A DNA stretch of 64,000 nt, taken from contig NZ_CP095740.1 of NCBI RefSeq assembly GCF_023078455.1, positions 918,001 through 982,000 on the forward strand, given 5' to 3'. Source of the stretch: Luteibacter aegosomatis (GTDB lineage Bacteria; Pseudomonadota; Gammaproteobacteria; Xanthomonadales; Rhodanobacteraceae). Shown here piece by piece: positions 1-8,657 of this stretch (the stretch's first letter is position 1; each line of letters starts with the position of its first letter). Made by a program: the position numbers and the translations under genes. The notes beneath the pieces are model-generated. The model made no database searches, had not been told where the DNA came from, and was given only the letters and a program-made list of their open reading frames with translations.

Positions 1-2
1 TT

Positions 3-314
3 CTTTGCGTCGCATGGAGGCCGCGGGTCACGCTCATCGTGAGCCCCACGCGCCTTCCGGCCTGCCAAACCGTTCCCGTTTCGGTGGATATCGCATGGAA
101 TGCCCCGTATGCCCGGTCGGTGGGTATTCTGATCTATCAATTGGGAGACGAGCCGAAGCTCTGGCTCGCGACCGCGGCGCAGGGAAGCGCGAAAACCGGT
201 CCCTGGATAATGGATGGAACGACGGTTCTTCTGACGGATCAAGACGGAAGGCGACTGGCTCGACGAACGTTGGAGTCAGAGAAATGCCCGTTGCCGGTCA
301 CGGCCGCCCAGTGA
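3..314 (+). CDS. C-terminal fragment of an unidentified protein (5' end outside window)
   Basis: The frame is open from the left edge and stops at 312-314, so this is the last ~103 residues of a longer gene. The visible part looks like a compact beta-rich C-terminal domain, with short motifs such as GSAKTGPWIMDGTTVLLTD. Similar GSA-TG-W-x(2)-G-T endings occur at the C-termini of some cell-surface and polysaccharide-related proteins, but this is from memory and no function is assigned. An internal ATG at 39 exists, but coding character continues upstream of it. It converges on the glycosyltransferase gene with only 2 bases between stops. Confidence 0.5.
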   Translation, partial: LCVAWRPRVTLIVSPTRLPACQTVPVSVDIAWNAPYARSVGILIYQLGDEPKLWLATAAQGSAKTGPWIMDGTTVLLTDQDGRRLARRTLESEKCPLPVTAAQ

Positions 315-316
315 CG

Positions 317-2407
317 TCACGCGCGCCGACCTATCGCGTTGCGAAGGGCGGCCAGGGCGGCGGTGGCCGAAAAATGCTCTTCGACGTGTGCCAGGGACCG
401 CTCCGAGAGCAGGGTCCACCGATACGGGTCGCCGGCGAGCGTGCGATAGGCCGCGACGATATCGTCCGGCGTCTCGGCCGTCAGCACATCCACACCATCG
501 GTCAACCGCATCCCCTCCACTGCCATCGGCGTGCCGATCACCGGCAGCCCATGGCTCATCGCCATGTTGATCTTGCCTTTGACGCCGGCGCCGAAGCGTA
601 GCGGTGCGATCGACGCCAGCGCCGACTCCATGAGTGGCGTGAGATCCGGCACGCGGCCGAGCATGGTCAGCCCGGCGGCGGCAAGCGTCCTGCGCTCGCC
701 CTCGGGCACGTCACCCGCGACGAGGATGCGCACGTCCGGCAGCACGCGATGAAGGGCCGGCAAGATGGCGTCGGCCATCCAGCGCATGGCGTCGGCGTTG
801 GGCGGGTGGCCGAAGCCGCCGACGAACAGGAGGTCGCGGCGGCCTTCATGGCCGCGAGTTCGGCCGTGCACCTCGTGGATGTTGGAGAGCAGTTCCACGC
901 GGGCATCCGGCAGCATCCGGGCCAGGAGGCTCCGCTCGTATTCGCTCACCACGAAGGTGGTGTCCGCCGCGGCGATGAGCTTCAGCTCCTGCTCGCGCGT
1001 GACCGACGCCTGCCGGGACAGGGCCGCGCTGCCGGCCTGTTCGGCACCGCGTTCTTCCCTCAGGAAATGCAGGTCGACGGTATCGAAGATCAGCTTCGCC
1101 CCGGGGGCATGGCGGCGGACGAAAGGCGCGTATTGCGCGGCGACGGTATGCCGCGAAAGGATCGCCGCGCGAAGGCCGGAAGCGTTCCGCGATAGCCACG
1201 ATGGCACGCCGTCGTTCCACGGCCGTGCGATCACCTCGATGCCCAAACGGCCCAGTTCGCGGATCGCCGCGTCGTCGGCCCGTCCGTCGTCAGGGGCGAA
1301 CACCACATGCCAGCCATCGTCCACCAACAGGCGCATCATGGAGATCAGGCGAAGCGACCCGGAGTCGCGCGAGGCGTCCGGCGTGGCGACGTCCACGACG
1401 AGCACCGTGCCGCGTCGGCGCTGCTCGGCCACGCGGGCGAGAGGGGTGCCGGGAGCGGGCTGGCGGGTGAGCGCCTCACGCCACTTATCGGCGAACTTGG
1501 CCAGGTTGATGTCCTGGAAGCGCTTCATGCCGTTCTGCGGAGCGCCCGCCGAGCTGATGCCTTCGGCATGTATCACCACGCTGGTCGGCACGTACCAGAC
1601 CTCGAGCCCTGCCGCGCGCGCGGCAAACGCGAGATCGGTGTCCTCATAGTATCCGGGCGCGAAGCGCGCATCGAATCCGCCCAGCGCGGCGAACGTCTCA
1701 CAGCGGATCGCTAGCGACGCGCCCGATACGTAGTCGACCTCGCGCGCATAGCGCACGGTCGGATCGGTGCGCGGCTCGAAGCGTCCGATGGTCCAGGCCG
1801 ATCCGTCGGCGAACACCCATGCACCGGCTTCCTGCAGGCGTCCATCCGGGTAGACCAACTGGCTTCCGGCGATGCCGCAGTTCGGCCGCAGATCGAAGCA
1901 GCGCAGCAGTTCTTCGGTCCAGCCCGGCGTGACCTGGGTGTCGTTGTTGAGAAAGACGACGAATTCACCCCGGGCTTCCGCGGCGCCGCGATTGCAGCTG
2001 CCGACGAAGCCGAGGTTTTCCGTGTTACGCAGCAGGCGAAGGCCACGCACTCGCGCGAGCGTATCCGCTGTCTCGTCCGGCGACGCGTCGTCGATCACGA
2101 TCACCTCGAACGGATCGCTCGGCGGTGCAGCCGCGATGGAGCGCAGGCAGGCGAGCGTATAGGCGAGCTTGCCATGCACGGGGATCACGATCGACACGCG
2201 CGGCTGCGCCGACGACGGCAGCTCGAAGGGTTCGAACGGTACGTCGAGCGGCAGCAGCGCCAGCGTGTCGTCGAACGCCGGCCGGCTGGCGAACTCCTGC
2301 GAGATCCGCGAGAGCGTGCCGCGCCAACCGCGCAACGCCACGCTGGAGCGCACGCGTTGGGCGATGGACACGAAGCGGCGATAGCGCCAGGTGAGCTTGC
2401 CGGTCAC
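317..2407 (-). CDS. two-domain glycosyltransferase (GT2 N-terminal, GT4 C-terminal)
   Basis: A 696-residue protein with two glycosyltransferase modules. Residues ~70-300 form a GT-A domain of family 2: nucleotide-binding strand VSIVIPVHG, VIDDASPD near 105-112, the metal-site motif NNDT near 154-157, and GGFD...YYEDTDLAF in the acceptor region. Residues ~330-690 form a GT-B domain like family 4, with FVGGFGHPPN, a conserved glycine-rich loop APLRFGAGVKGK, and a late GTPMAVEGM segment. The pairing suggests an enzyme adding two sugars in surface-polysaccharide assembly; donor and acceptor cannot be told. No transmembrane segment is obvious. It sits 4 bases downstream of the ETF-QO gene on the same strand. 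Confidence 0.93.
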   Translation of the reverse strand: MTGKLTWRYRRFVSIAQRVRSSVALRGWRGTLSRISQEFASRPAFDDTLALLPLDVPFEPFELPSSAQPRVSIVIPVHGKLAYTLACLRSIAAAPPSDPFEVIVIDDASPDETADTLARVRGLRLLRNTENLGFVGSCNRGAAEARGEFVVFLNNDTQVTPGWTEELLRCFDLRPNCGIAGSQLVYPDGRLQEAGAWVFADGSAWTIGRFEPRTDPTVRYAREVDYVSGASLAIRCETFAALGGFDARFAPGYYEDTDLAFAARAAGLEVWYVPTSVVIHAEGISSAGAPQNGMKRFQDINLAKFADKWREALTRQPAPGTPLARVAEQRRRGTVLVVDVATPDASRDSGSLRLISMMRLLVDDGWHVVFAPDDGRADDAAIRELGRLGIEVIARPWNDGVPSWLSRNASGLRAAILSRHTVAAQYAPFVRRHAPGAKLIFDTVDLHFLREERGAEQAGSAALSRQASVTREQELKLIAAADTTFVVSEYERSLLARMLPDARVELLSNIHEVHGRTRGHEGRRDLLFVGGFGHPPNADAMRWMADAILPALHRVLPDVRILVAGDVPEGERRTLAAAGLTMLGRVPDLTPLMESALASIAPLRFGAGVKGKINMAMSHGLPVIGTPMAVEGMRLTDGVDVLTAETPDDIVAAYRTLAGDPYRWTLLSERSLAHVEEHFSATAALAALRNAIGRRA

Positions 2408-2411
2408 GGGA

Positions 2412-4019
2412 TCACAGGTTCTGGTAATTCGGCCCCGAGCCGCCTTCCGGCGTCACCCAGGTGATGATCTGGTACGGATCCTTGATGTCGCACGTCTTGC
2501 AGTGCACGCAGTTGGCCGCGTTGATCTGCAGCCGCTTGCCGGCGTCGTCCTGCACGATCTCGTAGACGCCCGCCGGGCAGAAACGCTGGCAGGGGTTGCC
2601 GTATTCGGTGGTGCAGCGGTCGATGCAGATGCTGGTGTCGGCCACCTTCAGGTGCACCGGCTGGTCTTCGTCGTGCTCGGTGGCGGCGAAGTAGACCGAC
2701 GCCAGGCGATCGCGCGGCGCGAGCGTGCGCTCCACGTAATCCTTCTTCGGTGCCTCGAACTGGCCCAGCTTGTGCAGCGACGACCAGTCGGCGTGGTTCT
2801 TCAGCGTCCACGGCGACTTGCCGCCGGTGACCGTTTCCCAGGCGGCATTGATCAGGCCCCACCACAGGCCCTTGTTGAAGCCCGGGCGGATGTTGCGCAC
2901 CTTTTTCAGTTCGGCCATCACGGCCGAGCCGCGCAGCTTCGCGTCCCATCCCGCGCTCTTGAGCGACGAGGCCACCAGGTGCTCGGCGGCGAGCATGCCC
3001 GAGGCGATGGCCTGGTGCGTGCCCTTGATCTTCGGCACGTTGACCAGCCCCGCCGAATCGCCGACGAGGATCGCGCCGGGCATCTCCACGTTCGGCAGCG
3101 ACTGGAAGCCGCCCTCGATGATGGCGCGCGCGCCGGCGGAGACGATGGTGCCGCCCTCGAGCAGGCCCTTCACGTTGGGGTGGTGCTTGAACTGCTGGAA
3201 CGCCTCGAACGGCGAGAAGTTGGGGTCGGGGTAGTCCAGGCCCACCACGAAGCCCACCGCCACGCGGTCGTTGTCCATGTGGTAGAGGAAGCTGCCGCCG
3301 TAGGTGTCGTTGGCGAGCGGCCAGCCCGCGGTGTGCACCACCTTGCCCGGCTCGGCGCGACCCGGCGGAAGCTGCCAGAGTTCCTTGATGCCGATGCCGT
3401 ACGTTTGCGGATCGCTGTCCTTGTCGAGGTCGAACCGCTTGATGAGCGTCTTGCTGATGTGACCGCGGCAGCCTTCCGCGAGCACGGTCACCTTCGCGCG
3501 GATGTCGATGCCTTCGGTATAGCCCGGCTTGTGCGAACCGTCGCGGGCGATGCCCATGTCGCCGATGCGCACGCCGGCGACCGCGCCCGCTTCGTCGAAC
3601 AGCGCTTCCGCCGCGGCGTAGCCGGGGAAGACGTCCACGCCCAGGGCCTCGGCCTGCGGGGCCAGCCAGGCGCACAGCGCGCCCAGGCTCACGATGACGT
3701 TGCCGTGGTTGTTCATCTGCGGCGGCGTCACGGGCAGCTTCGTGCCCGAGGCGTGGTCGCGCAGGATCCAGAACTCGTCGTTGGTGACGGGGACGCAGAT
3801 CGGTGGCGGGGCGTTGCGCCATTCGGGCAGCAGGCGGTCGAGCGGACCGGTCTCGATCACGGCGCCGGAGAGGATCTGGGCGCCGATGGTGGACGCCTTC
3901 TCGATGACGCAGACCGTCAGTTCGGGATTGAGCTGTTTCGTACGGATCGCGAACGACAGGCCGGACGGACCGGCACCGACGACGACGATGTCGTATTCCA
4001 TGGTTTCGCGTTCGCTCAT
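2412..4019 (-). CDS. electron-transfer flavoprotein-ubiquinone oxidoreductase (ETF-QO)
   Basis: Membrane-associated flavoprotein that passes electrons from reduced ETF (fed by acyl-CoA and amino-acid dehydrogenases) to ubiquinone. The 535-residue product starts with an FAD-binding Rossmann motif VVVGAGPSG near residues 11-19. It ends with the family's 4Fe-4S region: a first cysteine-rich stretch (ICIDRCTTEYGNPCQRFCPAG) and then CVHCKTCDIKDP, finishing in the typical GPNYQNL-type tail. The start at 4019 (MSERETMEYD) puts the FAD motif at the usual distance; a more upstream ATG in the same frame would add a low-complexity leader. It fits with fadE, also in this window. Length is normal for the family. 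Confidence 0.96.
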   Translation of the reverse strand: MSERETMEYDIVVVGAGPSGLSFAIRTKQLNPELTVCVIEKASTIGAQILSGAVIETGPLDRLLPEWRNAPPPICVPVTNDEFWILRDHASGTKLPVTPPQMNNHGNVIVSLGALCAWLAPQAEALGVDVFPGYAAAEALFDEAGAVAGVRIGDMGIARDGSHKPGYTEGIDIRAKVTVLAEGCRGHISKTLIKRFDLDKDSDPQTYGIGIKELWQLPPGRAEPGKVVHTAGWPLANDTYGGSFLYHMDNDRVAVGFVVGLDYPDPNFSPFEAFQQFKHHPNVKGLLEGGTIVSAGARAIIEGGFQSLPNVEMPGAILVGDSAGLVNVPKIKGTHQAIASGMLAAEHLVASSLKSAGWDAKLRGSAVMAELKKVRNIRPGFNKGLWWGLINAAWETVTGGKSPWTLKNHADWSSLHKLGQFEAPKKDYVERTLAPRDRLASVYFAATEHDEDQPVHLKVADTSICIDRCTTEYGNPCQRFCPAGVYEIVQDDAGKRLQINAANCVHCKTCDIKDPYQIITWVTPEGGSGPNYQNL

Positions 4020-4214
4020 GGCTGGCTCACTCACACAGGGCTGGCGGAAGGGCGGACGCCTTCCGGCGCACGCATGACCGGGCATTGTCCGATTTCGCTG
4101 GCAGACGGGCAAATGCCCGTTTGAAACGACCTTTTTTCCGGAAGAGCGGATGGGGGGGGCTTGCAAGGCTTTCACGTACGACGTTCATAATCGTCCGAAG
4201 TGAAAGGAGACTCC

Positions 4215-5615
4215 ATGAATACGATGCCGCCGGTTGCCGACACGGACCTCCGCCGGGCCACCCTGCTGCAGATCCTGCATTGGCTGGCCATCGGCCGGGT
4301 CCAGCCCCGGGCCCTTGCCGACGTCTACCAGGACGCCATCGAGCGCCTCAACCCGCGGCTCAACGCCTTCGTGGATTTCAGCGTCTCGCTGATCCAGGAG
4401 CAGTCGGCCGCCGCGGATCATCGCCGTCGCGACGGCGTGATCGGTCGCCTCGACGGCATACCCATCGCCCTGAAAGACAACGTCGACGTCGCGGGCGTGC
4501 CCACGCGCGCCGGCATGCGGCGTCGCAGCGTGGTGCCGGAGGAAGACGCTCACGTGGTGGCGCGGCTGCGCGCGTCCGGCGCGGTGCTGCTCGGCAAGAC
4601 CAACATGGACGAAGGCGCGCTCGGCCTCGCCACGAACAACCCGTGGCATGGCGCGACGCACAATCCGCATCGCCTGGGCTATACCGCCGGTGGTTCGTCG
4701 GGCGGCGCCGCCGCGGCGGTGGCCTCGGGGATGGCCGTGGCCGCCATCGGTTCGGACAGCCTCGGTTCGATCCGCGTGCCCGCGAGCTATTGCGGCGTCT
4801 ACGCGTTGAAGCCGACCCACGGCGAGATTTCCGCGCGAGGCCTCGTGCCCGCCGCTCGCCGCCTGGATGCCGTGGGCTTGCTCGCCCGCGGCGTCGACGA
4901 CCTCACCGTGCTGTTGCAGACCCTCGCCGGCTACGACGCCGACGATGCGCGCTCGCGTCGCCGTCGCGTGGCCTTCTCGCCGCCGGACTGGGAGCCGGGC
5001 AACCTGCGCACGGGCGTGCTGCCCGACCTGGCCGCCATCGGCGTCGAGCGCGACGTGATCGACGTCTTCGACGGCGCCCTCGCCCAACTCAAGGGCGAAC
5101 TGGGCGAACGGCGCACGGTGGATTTCTCCGATTGGGATTTCGCCCGCACGCGCCGCGCGGGCCTGCTCCTGATGGAGTCGGAGATGCTCAACACCTTCGC
5201 CGCCGAATTGGCCGACGAAGCCTATCCGGTATCGCCGAGCCTGCGCGGCATGCTCGACTTCGCCACGCGCAAGTCCGCCGCGGACTACGCCGCGGCCGAT
5301 CTCGTGCTCGACGCGGCCACCCTGAAGATGCGCCGCCTGTTCGCCCAGGTGGACGTGCTGGTGCTGCCCACCACCTCGCAGGGCGCCTTCCCGCTCGATG
5401 AACCGGCGCCGTCGTCGCAGGGCGACCTGTGCAGCTTCGCGAGCCTCGCGGGTTGTCCGGCCGTGAGCATCCCCATGGGCACGTTGCCCAACGGCATGCC
5501 CATCGGCATGCAGCTCGTCGGCGCGCGTGGCTCCGACCTGCGCCTGTTGGAACTGGCCGCCGTCTGCGCCTCGTCGCTCGACGCCGAACCGAAGTATCCG
5601 GTGGAACCCGCCTGA
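4215..5615 (+). CDS. amidase (amidase-signature family)
   Basis: A 466-residue amidase-signature hydrolase, which cleaves a carboxamide through a Ser-cisSer-Lys triad. The triad is visible: Lys87 in IALKDNVDV, cis-Ser162 in TAGGSSGGAAAA, and nucleophile Ser185 in GSDSLGSIRVPA. The usual GTDTGGS motif is here GSDSLGS, so Leu replaces the first glycine before the nucleophile. The start at 4215 is preceded by AAAGGAGA (4203-4210), a good ribosome-binding site, which favours it over the GTG at 4200. No GatB/GatC partner is nearby, so it is unlikely to be the tRNA amidotransferase subunit. Substrate unknown. The downstream alkB-like gene overlaps its stop. Confidence 0.9.
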   Translation: MNTMPPVADTDLRRATLLQILHWLAIGRVQPRALADVYQDAIERLNPRLNAFVDFSVSLIQEQSAAADHRRRDGVIGRLDGIPIALKDNVDVAGVPTRAGMRRRSVVPEEDAHVVARLRASGAVLLGKTNMDEGALGLATNNPWHGATHNPHRLGYTAGGSSGGAAAAVASGMAVAAIGSDSLGSIRVPASYCGVYALKPTHGEISARGLVPAARRLDAVGLLARGVDDLTVLLQTLAGYDADDARSRRRRVAFSPPDWEPGNLRTGVLPDLAAIGVERDVIDVFDGALAQLKGELGERRTVDFSDWDFARTRRAGLLLMESEMLNTFAAELADEAYPVSPSLRGMLDFATRKSAADYAAADLVLDAATLKMRRLFAQVDVLVLPTTSQGAFPLDEPAPSSQGDLCSFASLAGCPAVSIPMGTLPNGMPIGMQLVGARGSDLRLLELAAVCASSLDAEPKYPVEPA

Positions 5616-6247
5616 TCCGCTGGCGTCGCATCGATCTGCCGGGGGCGGACGTGACGTTCGCGCCCGAGTGGCTGGGCCGGGATGAAGCGGATGCGCTGTT
5701 CGAGGCGTTGCACGCGGAGATTCCCTGGGAGGTGCATCGCCTGCGCATGTTCGGCCGTTGGGTGGACGCGCCCCGGCTGAATGCCTGGCTCGGCGATCCG
5801 GGCGTGAGTTATCGCTATTCGGGCAATACGTTCGAGCCGCATGCGTGGACCCCCATGCTGCTGGCGCTACGCGACCGCGTGGAGGAGGCGTGCGGCACGC
5901 GTTTCAACAGCGTGCTGGCGAACCTCTACCGCGACGGGAGCGACCGCATGGGTTGGCACAGCGACGACGAACGCGAGCTGGGGCCGGAGCCGGTGATCGC
6001 GTCGGTGAGCCTGGGCGCGGTGCGCACGTTTCGCTTTCGGGCGAAGGCGGGCGGGGAGCCGGTCGGCATCGAACTGATGCACGGGAGCTTGCTGCGGATG
6101 GGGGAGGGTGCGCAGCGGTTGTACAAACATGAGTTGCCTGTGCGGAAGCGGGTGGCGGGAGCGCGGATCAACCTCACCTTTCGCTACATACATCGACCTG
6201 GCGGCGAGTCCGTTCGCCGATACGATCGGCTCCCACCCCTTCGGTAG
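5612..6247 (+). CDS. alkB: AlkB-like 2-oxoglutarate/Fe(II) dioxygenase
   Basis: Predicted oxidative demethylase of alkylated nucleic-acid bases. Visible features are the family start-region WEVHRLRMFGR, substrate-lid motif YRYSGNTF, iron ligands in WHSDDE (His and Asp), and a distal region INLTFRYI containing the 2-oxoglutarate-binding Arg. Homology seems to begin at RWRRIDLPGADV, before any ATG. Either a CTG at 5612 overlapping the amidase TGA (with GGTGGA 6 bases upstream) or a GTG at 5651 must be used; 5612 is given as the best homology fit and is uncertain. The last ~14 residues are encoded by a REP-like arm, which also supplies the TAG stop. Confidence 0.85.
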   Translation: MIRWRRIDLPGADVTFAPEWLGRDEADALFEALHAEIPWEVHRLRMFGRWVDAPRLNAWLGDPGVSYRYSGNTFEPHAWTPMLLALRDRVEEACGTRFNSVLANLYRDGSDRMGWHSDDERELGPEPVIASVSLGAVRTFRFRAKAGGEPVGIELMHGSLLRMGEGAQRLYKHELPVRKRVAGARINLTFRYIHRPGGESVRRYDRLPPLR

Positions 6248-6300
6248 CAAGGTTCGAAAATCTGCCTACCGAAGGGGTGGGAGCCGATCGTATCGGCGAA
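6213..6300. repeat. REP-like inverted repeat pair, 35-bp perfect arms
   Basis: Arms 6213-6247 and 6266-6300 are exact reverse complements. Each reads from the GTGGGAG head into a GCCGATCGTATCGGC stem, then CGAA. The left arm lies inside the alkB-like reading frame. The convergent gene 6306-6908 ends just beyond, so the element may act as a two-way terminator. Confidence 0.9.
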
Positions 6301-6305
6301 CGGGA

Positions 6306-6908
6306 TTACTTCGTCGCCGGGATGGCCTCGAACGTCCACCCCACCACCTGGCCCGACAACCGGTCCATCGCCCGCCCGAAGGCCTCCACCACCTGCGGCA
6401 CCTCCTTGCCTTGCACCGGCTCGCGCACTTCGAAGCGTCGGCTGCCCGTGATGTGGTGACGGCTGTCGGAGACCACGGCGTCGTAGCGGATGGTGACCTC
6501 CGGTTTGCCCGACACGTAGTCGGCCTGGAACGCGGCGAGGTTGCCGCCCAGTTCGTAGTCGGCCGCGAGGTTGGCCTCGTCGGTGCTCAGGGCGGCGATG
6601 CGCCCGCTGTCGCGGAACGCGTCGGCCAGGCGGTCGCGGAACAGGTGCGGCACCGTGTCGCTCCAGCGCGCTCCCGCGTAGACGGTCATCGTGTTCGCCT
6701 CGGGCGACACGGCGATGCGTGGGTTGTCGATCGTGCGCGGTGCGCCCGGCGACATCACGCGCAAGCCCCAGCTTACCGATTCCGCCATGCGCGGCCGTGC
6801 TCCCGGTGCCGCGGGCAGCGTGTAGGTGCGCGAGGCCTCCTGCTTGGGAAGGATCGAACAGGCCGTCAGCAGGCCGAGCAGCGGCAGGGCGACGAGGGCG
6901 CGCTTCAT
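6306..6908 (-). CDS. ABC-transport auxiliary lipoprotein (PqiC/MlaA-operon type)
   Basis: A 200-residue lipoprotein of the PqiC-like ABC auxiliary family. The signal peptide ends in the lipobox LLTAC, so Cys17 is the predicted lipidated residue. The mature part shows family traits such as RTYTLPAAPG, an ARWSDTVPHLFRDRLADAF segment, and DYELGGNLAAFQADY. PqiC-like proteins hold the outer-membrane end of MCE-protein lipid bridges, which fits here because the gene follows the MCE-domain gene with a 4-base ATGA overlap. It is the last gene of the four-gene transport operon; a REP-like pair follows. Confidence 0.88.
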   Translation of the reverse strand: MKRALVALPLLGLLTACSILPKQEASRTYTLPAAPGARPRMAESVSWGLRVMSPGAPRTIDNPRIAVSPEANTMTVYAGARWSDTVPHLFRDRLADAFRDSGRIAALSTDEANLAADYELGGNLAAFQADYVSGKPEVTIRYDAVVSDSRHHITGSRRFEVREPVQGKEVPQVVEAFGRAMDRLSGQVVGWTFEAIPATK

Positions 6909-7843
6909 GGGGTGAACTCCTGGTTCTTTTCGCGGCCGAACAGGTAACCGCTGGGATTTTCGTCGAGACGGCGGGTGATCGAGCGCAGCGAGCCGAGCGT
7001 GTCGCGCAGTTCGCGCAGCGCCGGGCCCAGGTCGCCGAGGCTGGAGGCGCCGCCGTTGATGGCGTCGGCGTTGTCGTTGAGCACGCGGTCGATGGCGCCC
7101 ATGGAGTGCTCCAGCGACGCCATGGCGTGCTGCGCGCTTTCCAGCGTGGCCTTGCCCTGGCCTTCGATCAGGCCGTTGGCGTTGTGCACCAGCCGCTGGC
7201 TTTCGGTGAGCGTGTCGTTGGCCTGCTTCGTGGCCACGGCGAGCTGCTTGATGAGCGTGCGGATGTCCTCCCGCTCGTCGGCGATCACGCCGGTGGTGCG
7301 GTCCAGGTGATCGAGCACGTTCTCGATGCGGTGCACGTTTTCCTTCGAGAGCAGCTTGTTCGCATGCTCCGCCGCCTGGTTGATGTTGGTGAGCAGGTCT
7401 TCGCCGTTGGAGAGCAGCCGCGCGAACGGCGACGGGTCGGCGACGATCACCGGCACCTCACCGTCATGCCCGACCAGCAGCGGGCTGCCCGGCGAGCCGC
7501 CGGAAAGCTGGATGATGGCCACGCCCGTGACGCCGGTGAGCGCGAGCTTGGCGTGGGTGTCCTTGCGCAGCGGCGTGTCGCCGCTGATGCGCACGCGGGC
7601 CAGCACGCGGCGAGGATCTTCCGGATCGAGCTTCAGCTGCATCACGTCGCCCAGGCGGATGCCGTTGTACTGCACGGCGCCGCCGCGCGAGAGCCCGGTC
7701 ACGGCCTCGTTGAAGACGATGTCGTAGTAGTTCCATTCCTGGTCGGCATGCGCCTTGGCCAGCCATACGCCGAAGAGCAGGCCGCCGAGCACGACGAACA
7801 GGGTGAATGCGCCGATCAGGATGTGGTGGGCACGGGTTTCCAT
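6905..7843 (-). CDS. MlaD-family MCE-domain lipid-transport protein
   Basis: A 312-residue inner-membrane-anchored MCE protein. An N-terminal transmembrane helix (~residues 7-27, ILIGAFTLFVVLGGLLFGVWL) is followed by one MCE domain (~38-120) with the family signatures GLSRGGAVQYNGIRLGDV and LTGVTGVAIIQLSGG. The remaining ~170 residues are helical and polar, typical of the long C-terminal helices of this class. MCE proteins bind phospholipid and work with an MlaE permease and MlaF ATPase, both encoded just upstream. The start METRAHH at 7843 places the helix at the N-terminus; an upstream ATG adds a proline-rich shadow leader. Confidence 0.92.
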   Translation of the reverse strand: METRAHHILIGAFTLFVVLGGLLFGVWLAKAHADQEWNYYDIVFNEAVTGLSRGGAVQYNGIRLGDVMQLKLDPEDPRRVLARVRISGDTPLRKDTHAKLALTGVTGVAIIQLSGGSPGSPLLVGHDGEVPVIVADPSPFARLLSNGEDLLTNINQAAEHANKLLSKENVHRIENVLDHLDRTTGVIADEREDIRTLIKQLAVATKQANDTLTESQRLVHNANGLIEGQGKATLESAQHAMASLEHSMGAIDRVLNDNADAINGGASSLGDLGPALRELRDTLGSLRSITRRLDENPSGYLFGREKNQEFTP

Positions 7844-7847
7844 GGGA

Positions 7848-8657
7848 TCAGTCCTTGCCTTTTCGGGCGGCGAAGGTGGCGGCGCGGCCACGCGGGCCGT
7901 TGAAATACGCCTGCACCCAGGCGTCGTCGGTGCGGGCCACCTCGTCGATGGGGCCGACGGCGAGCACGCGGCGCTGGGACAGCACGGCCACGCGGTCGCA
8001 GGTGGAATAGAGCGTATCCAGGTCGTGGGTGACCAGGAACACGGTGAGTCCGAGCGCGTTGCGCAGGGTGACGATGAGGCTGTCGAACGCGGCGGCGCTG
8101 ATCGGGTCCAGGCCCGCGGTGGGTTCGTCGAGGAAGAGGATTTCCGGATCGAGCGCGAGGGCGCGGGCCAGCGCGGCGCGCTTGATCATGCCGCCGGACA
8201 GCTGCGAGGGATACTTGCGGCCGGCATCCACCGGCAATCCGGAGAGCGCCAGCTTCACCCCGGCCAGCCTTTGCGCGTCCACGCGCGGCAGTCGCTCGTG
8301 TTCCACCAGGGGCAAGGCCACGTTCTCGGCGACGGTCAGCGAGGAGAACAGGGCGCCGCTCTGGAACAGCACCCCGAAGCGGCGCTCCACCAGCGAGCGG
8401 CGGTCGTTGGGCAGGGACAGCAGGTCTTCGCCGAACACGCGCACCTCGCCGGCGGCGGGACGCACGAGGCCGACGATGGTTCGCAGCAACACCGACTTGC
8501 CCGTGCCCGAACCGCCCACGATGCCGATGATCTCGCCGCGGCGCACGTCGAGGTCGAGGTTCTCGTGCACGGTCTGCGTGCCGAAGCGGTTGACCAGGCC
8601 GCGCACCTGGATGACGTCGCCGGCGATCGGCGTAACGGTGGCGGGGGAGGCGTTCAC
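7848..8657 (-). CDS. MlaF-like ABC transporter ATP-binding protein
   Basis: A 269-residue ATPase of the retrograde/anterograde lipid-transport ABC family. Walker A is GGSGTGKS, the signature motif is LSGGMIKRAALARA (the M-I-K form typical of MlaF-type proteins), Walker B is ILFLDEPTAGLDP, and the switch is FLVTHD. The GTG start at 8657 overlaps the permease stop TGA (GTGA), a coupled arrangement. It powers the MlaE-like permease encoded upstream, with the MCE protein 4 bases downstream. The ~30-residue C-terminal extension beyond the ABC core matches MlaF length. Confidence 0.93.
   Translation of the reverse strand: MNASPATVTPIAGDVIQVRGLVNRFGTQTVHENLDLDVRRGEIIGIVGGSGTGKSVLLRTIVGLVRPAAGEVRVFGEDLLSLPNDRRSLVERRFGVLFQSGALFSSLTVAENVALPLVEHERLPRVDAQRLAGVKLALSGLPVDAGRKYPSQLSGGMIKRAALARALALDPEILFLDEPTAGLDPISAAAFDSLIVTLRNALGLTVFLVTHDLDTLYSTCDRVAVLSQRRVLAVGPIDEVARTDDAWVQAYFNGPRGRAATFAARKGKD

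Noticed and set aside
2391..4124. A 577-codon plus-strand frame opposite ETF-QO
   Set aside because: Shadow frame; the minus strand has the full FAD and 4Fe-4S motifs.
4020..4175. N-terminal extension of ETF-QO by 52 residues
   Set aside because: The extension has no family similarity and no good ribosome-binding site; the start at 4019 places the FAD motif normally.
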